A stretch of 64,000 nt of DNA from Vallitaleaceae bacterium (GCA_028277605.1 JANQFZ010000068.1:1-64000); one strand, 5' to 3'. Counted from the stretch's first letter, positions 52,841-62,313 are shown. The notes: a model not told the origin generated them from the letters alone. Numbers and translations are program-made.

Positions 52841-54199
52841 ATGAAAGTCTATGGGAAGCATGTGCTGATTATAGGTATGGCAAAGAGTGGTATTAGTGCA
52901 GCTAAACTGTGTCATCGATTGGGTGCTGATGTTATGCTCTATGATAGTAAAGGGAAAGAGCAGTTATGTGATGTTTTACAAACACTTAAGAGTTTCCCTT
53001 TTACATATATGCTGAATGTTTTTGATATGACATGCCTAACTACAACTGATTTAATTATTATGAGTCCTGGTGTACCTCTTGATCTGCCATTTATTGAAGA
53101 AGCTAGAGCTTTAAACATACCGATTTGGAGTGAAATTGAGTTAGCCTATAGACAATGTAAGGTACCTATCATTGCCATAACTGGTACCAATGGCAAGACT
53201 ACAACAGCAACTCTTGTCGGTCAAATATTAGCCACGGTTTATAGCAAGGTGCATGTTGTAGGTAACATTGGAATTCCATTTTCAGAAATAGTATTGGATA
53301 TTAAAAAGCAGGATGCGATTGTTTTAGAAGTTAGTAGTTTTCAATTAGAAACTATAGAAACTTTTACTCCTCATATCAGTGCATTACTGAATATAACACC
53401 TGACCATCTGGATAGACATAAAACTTTTAAAAACTATATACATACGAAATGGAAAATTACTAAGAATCAGAAATTGAGAGATCTATGTGTTTTAAATTAT
53501 GATGATGAACAGTGTTATCAATTAAGTCATAAAATTTGTTGTCGAGTTATATTTTTTAGTCGGCATAAAAAATTAAAAAAGGGTGTTTTTATTTCTGATG
53601 GTCAAATTGTATCGACCTATAGAGGAGAGCTAGAAAAGATTGTGGATATTGATCAATTGATGCTTTTAGGTAACCACAACGTTGAAAACGTTATGGCAGC
53701 AGCTGCGTTATCTATGGCATTAAATGTTCCAATAAAGAAGATTAATCTTTCTATAAGAGCTTTTAAAGGAGTACCACATAGAATTGAGTATGTGACAAGT
53801 CTTAAGGGGGTTGTGTATTACAATGATTCTAAAGCCACCAACCCTTCAGCTGCTATAAAGGGTATAAAAGCAATGGTTAAGAGAACCATTTTAATTGGTG
53901 GAGGAATGGATAAGGGTAATTCCTTTATTGAGTGGATTAATGCTTTTGATAATAAAGTTAAGGCGTTAATCGTTTTTGGTGAAACATCCAATATGATTAA
54001 GCAGACTTGTGAGACATTAGATTTTTCTCCATGTATACAAGTTGAAGGTTTAAAAGAAGCTGTTTACAAAGCTTATCAGATCAGTGAACGAGGGGATAGT
54101 GTTCTATTATCTCCAGCTTGTGCAAGCTGGGATATGTTTGATAGCTTTGAAGAAAGGGGTCAATTATTCAAACAGTATGTATTCCAATTAAGGGAGTGA
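52841..54199 (+). CDS. murD: UDP-N-acetylmuramoyl-L-alanine-D-glutamate ligase
   Basis: Adds D-Glu to UDP-MurNAc-L-Ala. 452 residues: N-terminal Rossmann VLIIGMAKSGISAAKLCHRLG, P-loop IIAITGTNGKTTTATLVG, LEVSSFQLETIETF, ITPDHLDRHKTFKNYI, VYYNDSKATNPSAAIKGI and a final LSPACASWDMFDSFEERG. GGAGG lies 6 bases before the ATG at 52841. A longer frame from 52787 overlaps mraY and is rejected. Confidence 0.96.
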   Translation: MKVYGKHVLIIGMAKSGISAAKLCHRLGADVMLYDSKGKEQLCDVLQTLKSFPFTYMLNVFDMTCLTTTDLIIMSPGVPLDLPFIEEARALNIPIWSEIELAYRQCKVPIIAITGTNGKTTTATLVGQILATVYSKVHVVGNIGIPFSEIVLDIKKQDAIVLEVSSFQLETIETFTPHISALLNITPDHLDRHKTFKNYIHTKWKITKNQKLRDLCVLNYDDEQCYQLSHKICCRVIFFSRHKKLKKGVFISDGQIVSTYRGELEKIVDIDQLMLLGNHNVENVMAAAALSMALNVPIKKINLSIRAFKGVPHRIEYVTSLKGVVYYNDSKATNPSAAIKGIKAMVKRTILIGGGMDKGNSFIEWINAFDNKVKALIVFGETSNMIKQTCETLDFSPCIQVEGLKEAVYKAYQISERGDSVLLSPACASWDMFDSFEERGQLFKQYVFQLRE

Positions 54200-54202
54200 T
54201 TT

Positions 54203-55357
54203 ATGTTGTATAGCGTTGAAGATAATGTGCAACATAAACAAAAGAAAAGAAGAAAAACACAGCAGAATCAAACGGATATATCCCTTATTTTTATAGTTAT
54301 TTTTCTCATTGTTTTTGGCGTTATTATGATTTATAGCTCAAGTATTTATAAATCATTAGAGGATTATAATAACAGCACCTATTTCTTTAAAAGGCAGCTG
54401 GTATGGGGAGCCCTAGGGATTGTAGTCATGCTGATTGTTTCTAAGATAGATTATCATTTTTTTAATAAATTTGCAGGGCTTTTATACATCATATGTATAG
54501 GAACTCTAATTTTGGTTTTATTTGTTGGAAGAAATATCAATGGTGCAAAAAGATGGCTTGATATAGGTCCGCTTCGTTTACAACCTTCAGAATTAACAAA
54601 ATTGGCGATAGTTATTGTGGTGGCGTATTTATGTACGAGACTTATTGAACATCTCGATAAGATTAGAATGATTCTTTTAATACTAGCGGTTATGTGCTTA
54701 CCGACTGCATTGATAGGCATAGAAAATATGAGTACCGCTATTGTAGTTGCATGTATTAGTATAGCTATTCTCTTCGCTGCTGTTCCTAAGTTGAGTAAAT
54801 TACTGCTTGTAATAATTCCACCAGCTGCTATTGGGGCGATATTAGGTGTCGTACTTTTTTCTTATCGATCAGCTAGGATAAAAATATGGCTAGAAGGTCC
54901 ATGGACAGACCCATTAGATAAGGGTTACCAGACCATACAATCACTATATGCTATTGGTTCAGGAGGTTTATTTGGCATAGGTCTTGGTCAAAGCATGCAG
55001 AAAAATGGATTTATTCCTGAGGCACATAATGATATTATTTTCTCCATTGTTTGTGAAGAACTAGGTCTGTTTGGAGCTTTAATTTTAATATTGCTTTTTG
55101 TTTTGCTAATATGGCGATGCATGGTTATTGCAAGCAAAGCTGCAGACCTCAATGGTTTGTTAATTGTTATAGGTGTTATGTCACAAATAGCCATACAAGT
55201 TATCATCAACATAGCCGTGGTAACCAATTCCATACCAGCAACAGGCATGCCTCTGCCTTTTATAAGCTATGGAGGATCGTCTTTGCTTTTTCTACTAACA
55301 GAAATTGGTTTAGTTTTAAGTGTGGGTAGAGCATCTAAGATCAAAAAAACTGGCTAG
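54203..55357 (+). CDS. ftsW: SEDS peptidoglycan glycosyltransferase FtsW/SpoVE
   Basis: Ten-helix lipid II polymerase of the septum, 384 residues. It opens with a basic cytoplasmic tail, then IYSSSIYKS, INGAKRWLDIGPLRLQPSE with the conserved RWLxxGxxxxQPSE, the loop GPWTDPLDKGYQTIQS with the catalytic-site Asp region, and PLPFISYGGSSLL near the end. Three bases separate it from murD. In B. subtilis SpoVE occupies this slot and FtsW lies elsewhere, so the copy may serve division, sporulation or both. No murG gene follows. Confidence 0.92.
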   Translation: MLYSVEDNVQHKQKKRRKTQQNQTDISLIFIVIFLIVFGVIMIYSSSIYKSLEDYNNSTYFFKRQLVWGALGIVVMLIVSKIDYHFFNKFAGLLYIICIGTLILVLFVGRNINGAKRWLDIGPLRLQPSELTKLAIVIVVAYLCTRLIEHLDKIRMILLILAVMCLPTALIGIENMSTAIVVACISIAILFAAVPKLSKLLLVIIPPAAIGAILGVVLFSYRSARIKIWLEGPWTDPLDKGYQTIQSLYAIGSGGLFGIGLGQSMQKNGFIPEAHNDIIFSIVCEELGLFGALILILLFVLLIWRCMVIASKAADLNGLLIVIGVMSQIAIQVIINIAVVTNSIPATGMPLPFISYGGSSLLFLLTEIGLVLSVGRASKIKKTG

Positions 55358-55449
55358 ACTAAGATGCAGTTTACCCATCCAGTAACATATAGTTTTCGTA
55401 TGAATACAATAATTATATAGATTTACTGTTCATGCGGAGGTAACAGTAC

Positions 55450-56706
55450 ATGGGTAAATTTATTATTGAAGGTGGCTATAAGCTAAATGGTGAAATTAAA
55501 GTACAAGGTTCAAAAAATGCAGTTCTCCCCGTACTTGCAGCCGCAATATTAAATAAAGGAAAAACCGTTTTATATAACTGTCCTAAGATTATGGATGTCA
55601 ATAATATGTTAAAGATCATTGAATCCATAGGCTGCCAAGTTAAATGGGAAGAGGATACTTTGATTATTGATTCTACTATCATTGATACTCATATTATTCC
55701 TAAAAAATATGTGCAGATGATGAGATCCTCTATCATACTATTAGGATCTGTATTAGGTCGAACCAAGTACGTAAAAATTTCATTTCCAGGTGGATGTTCT
55801 ATTGGCTCTAGACCAATTGATTTACACTTAAAAGCATTAAAACAAATGAATATTACAATCGAAGATAAATATGGTTTTATAGAATGTAGTACTGACAAGA
55901 TAAAGGGTGCCAAGGTTACGTTGGATTACCCTAGTGTTGGAGCAACAGAGAATATTATGTTGGCAGCTGTACTTTCAGATGGTGTAACAACCATTCATAA
56001 TGCTGCAAAAGAACCTGAAATTAGTGAACTCCAGTATTTTCTAAATCAGATGGGGGCAATGATAGAAGGGGCAAGCACAGACACAATAACAATTAAAGGC
56101 GTCAAGGCGCTGCATGATGTAGAATATAGGATTATGCCAGATAGAATCATTGCAGGGACTTATATGTCTGCTGTAGCTTCTGTGGGTGGCGAACTTTATT
56201 TAAATGACGTTAAGTCGGATCATCTGGATGCTACCATAGCAAAAATGGTTGAGATGGGATGCTATGTCAAAACCTATGATGATAAACTATTTATAAGCGT
56301 ACCCCAAAGACTTCAATCCATTGATTTAATACGAACCCAACCTTATCCTGGATTTCCAACGGATATGCAGGCACAAATGATGAGTGATCTAGTGGTTGCA
56401 AATGGAACGAGTATTATCGTAGAAACCATCTTTGAGTCAAGATATAAACATGTACCTGAACTGGCTAAAATGGGAGCAGATATTATCACAGATGGTAGGA
56501 CAGCAGTGATCAAAGGTGTTAAGAGATTGAATGGTGCTGAAGTATTTGCTAAGGACTTAAGAGGGGGCGCAGCTCTTATTATTGCTGGGCTAAATGCGGA
56601 CGGTAGGACAGTCGTTAATAACGCTCATCATATTCTAAGAGGCTATGAGTCCATTGAAACTGATTTGAAAAAAATAGGTGCACAGCTAAGGTATTCCAAG
56701 GATTAA
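55450..56706 (+). CDS. murA: UDP-N-acetylglucosamine 1-carboxyvinyltransferase
   Basis: Catalyses the first committed peptidoglycan step, transferring enolpyruvate from PEP to UDP-GlcNAc. 418 residues. Fosfomycin-reactive C116 in FPGGCSIGSRP; start FIIEGGYKLNGEIKVQGSKNAVLP; FPTDMQAQMM and DLRGGAALIIAGL near the C-terminus. GCGGAGG precedes the ATG. It sits where murG normally lies in the cluster and immediately before ftsQ (10 bases). Confidence 0.97.
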   Translation: MGKFIIEGGYKLNGEIKVQGSKNAVLPVLAAAILNKGKTVLYNCPKIMDVNNMLKIIESIGCQVKWEEDTLIIDSTIIDTHIIPKKYVQMMRSSIILLGSVLGRTKYVKISFPGGCSIGSRPIDLHLKALKQMNITIEDKYGFIECSTDKIKGAKVTLDYPSVGATENIMLAAVLSDGVTTIHNAAKEPEISELQYFLNQMGAMIEGASTDTITIKGVKALHDVEYRIMPDRIIAGTYMSAVASVGGELYLNDVKSDHLDATIAKMVEMGCYVKTYDDKLFISVPQRLQSIDLIRTQPYPGFPTDMQAQMMSDLVVANGTSIIVETIFESRYKHVPELAKMGADIITDGRTAVIKGVKRLNGAEVFAKDLRGGAALIIAGLNADGRTVVNNAHHILRGYESIETDLKKIGAQLRYSKD

Positions 56707-56716
56707 AGGTGATTAT

Positions 56717-57463
56717 ATGTCCAAAATAGTACCTCTCAATACACAGGAAAAAGTTAAGCATAAGAATTATAGGTTTCTCGTAATTATAGGTATAGTCGTT
56801 ACTCTATTGCTTGTTATTCTATATCAGCTTTTTAAAATTGAAAATATATCGATAACAGGCAATATTTATTACTCCAATGAAGAGATTTTAGAAATGTTAG
56901 ATATTAACCATAACTTTAATTCCATACGCTATCGATGCTTTGGTGTGAAAAAAGAATGGCATAACTATCCATATATAGAATCCATTCAAATTGAGAATAC
57001 GACACTTAAAGAGATTCATATTAAGGTTGTTGAGAAAACCGTTGTTGGATATATTCCCTATATGGGTAAGTATATAAGTATTGATAAAGATGGTACTGTG
57101 ATTGGCTATGGTGATGTGAAGGCTGAAGGTATTCCCATTATAAAAGGGCTGTACTTTCAGAACTTTATCATTAGGGACAAGCTCTGTATCGATAATGACG
57201 ATGTGTTTGATGCAATTTACAAAATCTATCGATTAATTCATAAGCATCAGCTTCCAATTGATACGGTTCATTTTCATATGAATGCTATGGATAGAATTGA
57301 TCTTTACTTTGGTGAGATAGAGATTCATATAGGCGGTGTTGAGGATATCTATGAGAAGTTTGCAGTGCTTTCTGAAATACTATTAACTATGGATAAAAAC
57401 CAAAAAGGAGAGATGAATCTATCCAATATAAATGAAAAAATAGTCTTCAAGAAGAAAGAGTAA
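56717..57463 (+). CDS. ftsQ: cell division protein FtsQ/DivIB
   Basis: Bitopic divisome scaffold of 248 residues. Cytoplasmic basic stretch, membrane helix about 20-38 (FLVIIGIVVTLLLVILYQLF), POTRA domain (FKIENISITGNIYYSNEEIL) and beta domain (VVEKTVVGYIPYMGKYISIDKDG). It binds FtsL and the FtsB/DivIC partner. It ends the wall gene run; ftsZ follows after 319 bases with its own signals. Confidence 0.92.
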   Translation: MSKIVPLNTQEKVKHKNYRFLVIIGIVVTLLLVILYQLFKIENISITGNIYYSNEEILEMLDINHNFNSIRYRCFGVKKEWHNYPYIESIQIENTTLKEIHIKVVEKTVVGYIPYMGKYISIDKDGTVIGYGDVKAEGIPIIKGLYFQNFIIRDKLCIDNDDVFDAIYKIYRLIHKHQLPIDTVHFHMNAMDRIDLYFGEIEIHIGGVEDIYEKFAVLSEILLTMDKNQKGEMNLSNINEKIVFKKKE

Positions 57464-57600
57464 ATGCTGATAATTACTTATACCAGCCCTATAAAATATA
57501 GATAATTGAGCCTAGATAAATAAAATAATGATTGATTAATTTTCAAAATAAATATATTATTATACTAGAGTGTTACATTACTTAATCCACAAAAGCAAGA

Positions 57601-57630
57601 TTGACAAATTACTTAAGGCAGAGTTATCTT
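57601..57630 (+). promoter_or_regulatory. candidate SigmaA promoter before ftsZ
   Basis: Perfect TTGACA (57601-57606) followed after 18 bases by TATCTT (4/6, 57625-57630). The gap 57464-57782 is 319 bases long and otherwise has no gene. Additional -10-like TAATAT near 57694-57700 could form a second start. Confidence 0.4.
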
Positions 57631-57708
57631 AGAGATATCTTGTTAAGAAATAGTCAACAAATACTTTTATGGATCATCTTACATTACAATAGGATAATAT
57701 CTTGTAAA

Positions 57709-57726
57709 ACTTGTATTAGTACAAGT
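57709..57726. repeat. perfect inverted repeat in the ftsZ leader
   Basis: ACTTGTA (57709-57715) and TACAAGT (57720-57726) flank TTAG. It lies 57 bases before the ftsZ start and could be an operator or a leader hairpin. Confidence 0.5.
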
Positions 57727-57782
57727 TCATACAGTTAGCATAGTAAAGTATTAATATATATTTGCAGTTAGGAGGAAATGCT

Positions 57783-58895
57783 TTGCTTGAGATAAAGATG
57801 AATGAAAGCGAAAATGTGGCAAAAATCGTTGTTATAGGAGTTGGCGGCGGCGGTAATAATGCTGTCAACAGAATGATTGAAGACAGCCTTATTGGGGTTG
57901 AATTTGTCGCAGTTAATACAGATGTTCAAGCGTTACAGTCATCCAAAGCATCAACTAAAATTCAAATTGGAGAGAAACTAACAAGAGGCTTGGGAGCAGG
58001 TGCCAACCCTGAGGTTGGACTAAAAGCAGCTGAAGAAAGCAAAGATGAATTAGCAGAAACTATTCGTGATGCGGATATGGTTTTTGTGACCGCTGGTATG
58101 GGTGGTGGAACAGGAACTGGCGCAGCGCCTGTCATTGCGAGCATAGCAAAGGAAATGAATATATTAACCGTAGGAGTAGTGACAAAGCCATTTGATTTTG
58201 AAGGCAGAGTTAGAATGAAAAATGCAGATTCAGGTATTACAGAACTTAATAGTAATGTAGACACCTTGATTGTCATTCCAAACCAAAAGCTTTTATCCAT
58301 TATTGATAGGAGAACAACCGTAAGAGATGCGTTTAAGAAAGCGGATGAAGTCTTACAACAAGGTGTACAAGGGATTTCAGATTTGATTTATACACCTGGA
58401 ATTATCAATTTGGATTTTGCTGATGTAGAGACAGTTATGTCTAATAAAGGCATAGCACATATAGGAATTGGTAGAGCAAAAGGTGATGACAAAGCTGAAG
58501 AAGCTGCTAAAATGGCTATCTCAAGTCCACTTCTTGAAACAACAATTGATGGTGCTAAACATATCTTAATTAATATCAGTGGGGATTCTAATATGTCTAT
58601 GTTTGAAGCCAATGATGCGATACAGCTCATTCAGGATGCAACGGGCAATGATTCTAATATTATTTATGGACAAGTCATTGATGATAGTCTGCAAGATGAA
58701 TTAGTAGTTACAGTTATTGCAACTGGCTTTGAAAAACCACTTGAACAATCACTCAAGAATAGTTTTAGTGATATTGCAGCCACCAGACAGCCGTATACAC
58801 CGAATCCTATTCCCCAAAGAGAGCAAAATCTAGATCAAGCAGATCAAGATAAACCAATTGATATACCCCCATTTTTACAAAGAAGAAAAAGATAA
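57783..58895 (+). CDS. ftsZ: cell division GTPase FtsZ
   Basis: Tubulin homologue forming the Z ring. 371 residues from a TTG start at 57783, which lies 7 bases after GGAGG; the frame from TTG 57762 is inside the ribosome site region. GTP-binding [12 protein letters not shown], tubulin signature [16 protein letters not shown]7 loop [11 protein letters not shown], and the conserved C-terminal peptide [11 protein letters not shown] that binds FtsA/SepF/ZapA partners. An ATG at 57779 opens an out-of-frame five-codon frame overlapping the start. No ftsA precedes it. Confidence 0.98.
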   Translation: MLEIKMNESENVAKIVVIGVGGGGNNAVNRMIEDSLIGVEFVAVNTDVQALQSSKASTKIQIGEKLTRGLGAGANPEVGLKAAEESKDELAETIRDADMVFVTAGMGGGTGTGAAPVIASIAKEMNILTVGVVTKPFDFEGRVRMKNADSGITELNSNVDTLIVIPNQKLLSIIDRRTTVRDAFKKADEVLQQGVQGISDLIYTPGIINLDFADVETVMSNKGIAHIGIGRAKGDDKAEEAAKMAISSPLLETTIDGAKHILINISGDSNMSMFEANDAIQLIQDATGNDSNIIYGQVIDDSLQDELVVTVIATGFEKPLEQSLKNSFSDIAATRQPYTPNPIPQREQNLDQADQDKPIDIPPFLQRRKR

Positions 58896-58947
58896 AGGAT
58901 ACTTGACTATTGTACATAGAAGTAAATAGTGGATATGATTATAAATA

Positions 58948-58972
58948 AAAGTAGCTTAAAGCTGCTTTTTTT
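58948..58972 (+). terminator. terminator of ftsZ
   Basis: AAAGTAGC (58948-58955) pairs with GCTGCTTT (58961-58968, one G-U) and more T follow. Confidence 0.75.
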
Positions 58973-59062
58973 ATATGTAAAAATATGTAAATATACCACT
59001 GACATTAATATGCGTTATTTATGATAGATAAGGTATCTAAGAGTTATATTAAAAAACAAATT

Positions 59063-59069
59063 TGTAGAA
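59063..59069 (+). promoter_or_regulatory. upstream Spo0A box of spoIIG (candidate)
   Basis: TGTAGAA differs at one base from the 0A box TGTCGAA. It lies about 70 bases upstream of the spoIIG -10 box, close to site 1 of the B. subtilis spoIIG promoter. Confidence 0.45.
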
Positions 59070-59104
59070 ATATATTGGAAAAAAATTATTTTTTACAGAG
59101 AAGT

Positions 59105-59138
59105 TTTGACAAATTATTTGAGGTGGTTCAGGTATAAT
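59105..59138 (+). promoter_or_regulatory. Spo0A-type spoIIG promoter with 21-base spacer
   Basis: Perfect TTGACA (59106-59111) and perfect TATAAT (59133-59138) are 21 bases apart. Ordinary SigmaA promoters use about 17. B. subtilis spoIIG uses the same promoter type with a 22-base spacer and needs Spo0A~P bound over its -35. TTTGACA (59105-59111) is a 6/7 match to the inverted 0A box TTCGACA and overlaps the -35. Confidence 0.65.
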
Positions 59139-59245
59139 TAGCATAGCTTAATGATATAAGAATAAACTGTATTAAGAACACTTAAACCTAAACAGGGATA
59201 TTTAATATCTGCTCAGATATATTCAGGTTAGAAGAGGAGAAAGGC

Positions 59246-60151
59246 GTGGTTTTAGAAGTCTATATTGATGTTGTTTTTATCATTAATTTTATAATGGATT
59301 TTATCATTTTATGGCTTGTAAGAAAACTAGCTAAACAAAAAATAGTATTATCAAAAATAATCATGGGTGCTTTAATTGGTGCTATGATGATGTGTATTAT
59401 CGTTATACTTCCATTTAAAAATTATTTTTTCAATGTTATACTCGGCTATTTAATAACAAGCTTATTAATTATCTATATGACCTTTAGACCAAAAAGTGTT
59501 CGTGAGCTCATAAAATTAACCATCTTAATGTATCTGATTGCTGTTATGTTGGGTGGAATTATGTTTTCGTTATATTATTATTCATTTTTTGGTACAGCAC
59601 TCAGTGAAATAATAAAAGGGACATACTTAGGAAATATAAAGGTATCATTTCTAATACTTATAGGGTTTGTAGCTTTAATAATTTTTAAATTAGTTAGTAG
59701 AACGCTTTCTAGATCCGTAGCTGTTCATCAGAATGTGATGGATATACAAATTAGTATTAATCAAGCCACCATTCATGTGAATGGATTACTAGATACTGGA
59801 AATAATTTATATGATCCTATCACCAACAATCCAGTCATCATTGGGGAGTGTGACCTATTAAAACCAGTTCTAACTGAGAAGAATTTTACCCAGCTTATAG
59901 GTATGTCTAACAATCTATATGACATTAAGTTATTAAGTGAGTTTAGCAGCCTTAAACTACGATTAATACCCTATTCTTCTATAGGTAATGAAAATGGCAT
60001 GCTATTAGGTATTGTGACAGATTCCGTCAGCATAAAAAATGGAAATAATTATAGAAATTTTAAGGATGTGGTTATTGCTATTTATAACAAGAAATTATCC
60101 AAGGATAATAGCTATCAAGTGCTTATACATCCTGAATTGATAAAAGCCTAA
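59246..60151 (+). CDS. spoIIGA: pro-SigmaE processing protease SpoIIGA
   Basis: Membrane aspartic protease that removes the pro-sequence of SigmaE in the mother cell after septation. 301 residues, the usual length. Five hydrophobic segments (residues about 8-25, 35-55, 60-80, 95-118, 132-152) precede a protease domain with LLDTGNNLYDP, catalytic D183. Start GTG at 59246 follows GAGGAGAAAGG. sigE follows after 131 bases. Transcription starts from the Spo0A-type promoter. Confidence 0.95.
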   Translation: MVLEVYIDVVFIINFIMDFIILWLVRKLAKQKIVLSKIIMGALIGAMMMCIIVILPFKNYFFNVILGYLITSLLIIYMTFRPKSVRELIKLTILMYLIAVMLGGIMFSLYYYSFFGTALSEIIKGTYLGNIKVSFLILIGFVALIIFKLVSRTLSRSVAVHQNVMDIQISINQATIHVNGLLDTGNNLYDPITNNPVIIGECDLLKPVLTEKNFTQLIGMSNNLYDIKLLSEFSSLKLRLIPYSSIGNENGMLLGIVTDSVSIKNGNNYRNFKDVVIAIYNKKLSKDNSYQVLIHPELIKA

Positions 60152-60282
60152 TATAATAGCATATCAATTGCATATATCAAAGCATAGTTTGGTACTAAAG
60201 TATTCAATAATTCAATATAAGAACTATCATGCGGTCGAAAAAGATAAGATAAAGAAAATAATAATAGGTAGGGGGAATTACA

Positions 60283-61020
60283 TTGACCAATAAAATGCAT
60301 GTCATAGACCTGTTTCAAGTTAAAATTTTAAAAAAATTCAAGAAGATACTATGGTGGGATAGAGGAGATATCCATTATATTGGAGGAACAGAAGTGCTGC
60401 CAGCACCTCTTAACACTGAAGAAGAATCAAGGATCATTAGTATGCTAGGTTCTGAGAATGATTTCAAAATGAAGTCTAAGCTTATAGAACATAATCTAAG
60501 ATTAGTTGTGTACATAGCCAAAAAATTTGAAAATACAGGTATAGGTGTAGAAGATTTAATATCTATAGGAACCATAGGGCTTATCAAATCAATTAATACC
60601 TTTAAGCCTGATAAAAAAATAAAACTAGCTACCTATGCTTCAAGATGTATAGAGAATGAAATTCTAATGTACCTAAGAAGAAATAATAAGACAAAATTGG
60701 AAATATCTATTGATGAACCTCTCAATGTTGACTGGGATGGTAATGAGCTTTTACTGTCCGATATTTTAGGCACCGAAGAGGATACCATCTATAGAAACAT
60801 TGAAGAAGAAGTTGATAGAGACTTACTAAAAAGGGCATTACTTAAGCTAACTGAAAGAGAGAGAACCATTGTTCAATTAAGATTTGGATTGGGTATTCAT
60901 GGAGAAGAAAAAACCCAAAAGGAAGTAGCCGATTTATTAGGAATTTCACAATCTTATATATCTAGATTAGAGAAAAAAATCATAAAACGATTACAAAAGG
61001 AAATTATTAGAATGCAATAA
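60283..61020 (+). CDS. sigE: RNA polymerase sigma factor SigmaE (mother-cell)
   Basis: First mother-cell sigma factor. 245 residues: an N-terminal pro-sequence (about 1-30, amphipathic, [15 protein letters not shown]) cleaved by SpoIIGA upstream of the [17 protein letters not shown] stretch, then sigma regions 2 ([29 protein letters not shown]), 3 and 4 ([37 protein letters not shown]). Start TTG at 60283, 7 bases after GGGGG. It is the second gene of spoIIG. Confidence 0.97.
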   Translation: MTNKMHVIDLFQVKILKKFKKILWWDRGDIHYIGGTEVLPAPLNTEEESRIISMLGSENDFKMKSKLIEHNLRLVVYIAKKFENTGIGVEDLISIGTIGLIKSINTFKPDKKIKLATYASRCIENEILMYLRRNNKTKLEISIDEPLNVDWDGNELLLSDILGTEEDTIYRNIEEEVDRDLLKRALLKLTERERTIVQLRFGLGIHGEEKTQKEVADLLGISQSYISRLEKKIIKRLQKEIIRMQ

Positions 61021-61027
61021 AAAAAGA

Positions 61028-61056
61028 GTATAAATATAAATCCTCTGGTAATGATT
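61028..61056 (+). promoter_or_regulatory. candidate SigmaF/SigmaG promoter of sigG
   Basis: GTATA (61028-61032) matches the -35 GYATA. GGTAATGATT (61047-61056) matches the SigmaF -10 pattern GGNRANANTW at all but one defined position. Spacer 14 bases. It lies 34-60 bases before the sigG start. B. subtilis sigG is transcribed by SigmaF, so the position fits. Confidence 0.4.
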
Positions 61057-61089
61057 TTAATATACAAACTGATTACTGGAGGTATTATA

Positions 61090-61866
61090 ATGGCATTAAA
61101 TAAAGTCGTAATATGCGGCGTTAATACAGCTAACTTACCAACCTTAAAAAACAAAGAAAAAGAAGAGTTGTTTAGTAAAATACTAAAAGGCGATCTTAAA
61201 GCTAGAGAAGATTATATCAAAGGTAATCTAAGATTAGTATTAAGTGTGATTCAAAGGTTCAGTAATTCAGGGGAAATGGTAGACGATTTGTTTCAAGTTG
61301 GTTGTGTAGGTTTAATAAAGGCAATAGATAATTTTGATATTAGTCATAATGTTAAATTCTCAACTTATGCTGTACCCATGATTATAGGGGAAATTAGAAG
61401 ATATTTAAGAGATAATAATAGTATTCGGGTGAGTCGTTCCTTACGAGATACAGCCTATAAAGCCCTTCAAGCAAAAGAGAAGCTCTTAAGAGAAAATAAT
61501 AAGGAACCAACTATTAGTGAAATATCTAAGGAACTAGGTATTAACAAAGAAGATATTGTATTTGCGCTAGATGCAATTCAAGATCCTGTATCGTTATTTG
61601 AACCCGTCTATAATGATGGGGGAGATTCACTATATATTATGGATCAAGTCAGCGATAAAAAGAATAAAGAAGAACGGTGGGTTCGATCAATAGCGCTAAA
61701 AGAAGCAATGAAAAAACTTCCTGAAAGAGAGTTTGAGATACTAAAGCTCAGATTTTTTGAGGGTATGACTCAGATGGAGGTAGCCAATCAAATTCATATA
61801 TCACAAGCTCAAGTATCAAGGCTGGAAAAATCTGCTATACGTCATATGAAAAGATATTTAGGTTAA
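61090..61866 (+). CDS. sigG: RNA polymerase sigma factor SigmaG (forespore)
   Basis: Late forespore sigma factor of 258 residues. The N-terminus NKVVICGVNTANLPTLKN is the conserved SigmaG leader that binds inhibitors. Region 2 shows DLFQVGCVGLIKAIDNFD and NVKFSTYAVPMIIGEIRR; region 3 follows; region 4 has LPEREFEILKLRFFEGMTQ and EVANQIHISQAQVSRLEK. ATG at 61090 follows TGGAGGT; a longer frame from 61051 is less likely. It lies 69 bases after sigE. Confidence 0.97.
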   Translation: MALNKVVICGVNTANLPTLKNKEKEELFSKILKGDLKAREDYIKGNLRLVLSVIQRFSNSGEMVDDLFQVGCVGLIKAIDNFDISHNVKFSTYAVPMIIGEIRRYLRDNNSIRVSRSLRDTAYKALQAKEKLLRENNKEPTISEISKELGINKEDIVFALDAIQDPVSLFEPVYNDGGDSLYIMDQVSDKKNKEERWVRSIALKEAMKKLPEREFEILKLRFFEGMTQMEVANQIHISQAQVSRLEKSAIRHMKRYLG

Positions 61867-61898
61867 GCAAATCTATAGGGGGACTAGGGGGAAACTGA

Positions 61899-62162
61899 AT
61901 GGTAAGAATATATGATATGAAGCAAAAGGAAGTCATTAATACTAGTGATGGCATTCGATTAGGTTTTATTAGTGACATAGAGGTCGATCTAGAAGAAGGA
62001 AAACTCAATAAAATAATTATACCTGGACCAGCAAAGTTTCTCGGAATGTTTGGAAAGGGTAAAGAATATCAGATTCCATGGGATAGTATTAAAAAAATAG
62101 GAGAAGACATTATACTTGTTGATATTGATGTGAATAGTGCCTTAGTGGATTCTGATTATTAA
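61899..62162 (+). CDS. ymxH: YlmC/YmxH family sporulation protein (PRC-barrel)
   Basis: An 87-residue PRC-barrel protein of the YlmC/YmxH family: IRLGFISDIEVDLEEGKLN, KIIIPGPAKFLGMFGKG, YQIPWDSIKKIGEDIILVD. The family lies next to sigG in many spore-formers (ylmC in B. subtilis) and is linked to sporulation, though its role is not settled. GGGGG lies 7 bases before the ATG. It follows sigG by 32 bases and is probably cotranscribed. Confidence 0.92.
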   Translation: MVRIYDMKQKEVINTSDGIRLGFISDIEVDLEEGKLNKIIIPGPAKFLGMFGKGKEYQIPWDSIKKIGEDIILVDIDVNSALVDSDY

Positions 62163-62313
62163 TACTATTAGATTCAAAGACGTTAAAGCGATTAAATGAA
62201 GTTCAAAATAAAATAAGAGAATCGGGTTAAATATTAGTTTATCTAATTAATAATGACTATGTAGCTACCAATAAGATGAAGTTGTATTTAAGCGATTCCC
62301 ATTATAAAATAAC

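Noticed and set aside
57962-58300. 112-codon minus-strand frame inside ftsZ
   Set aside because: A shadow of conserved FtsZ coding sequence with no start signals or recognisable motif.
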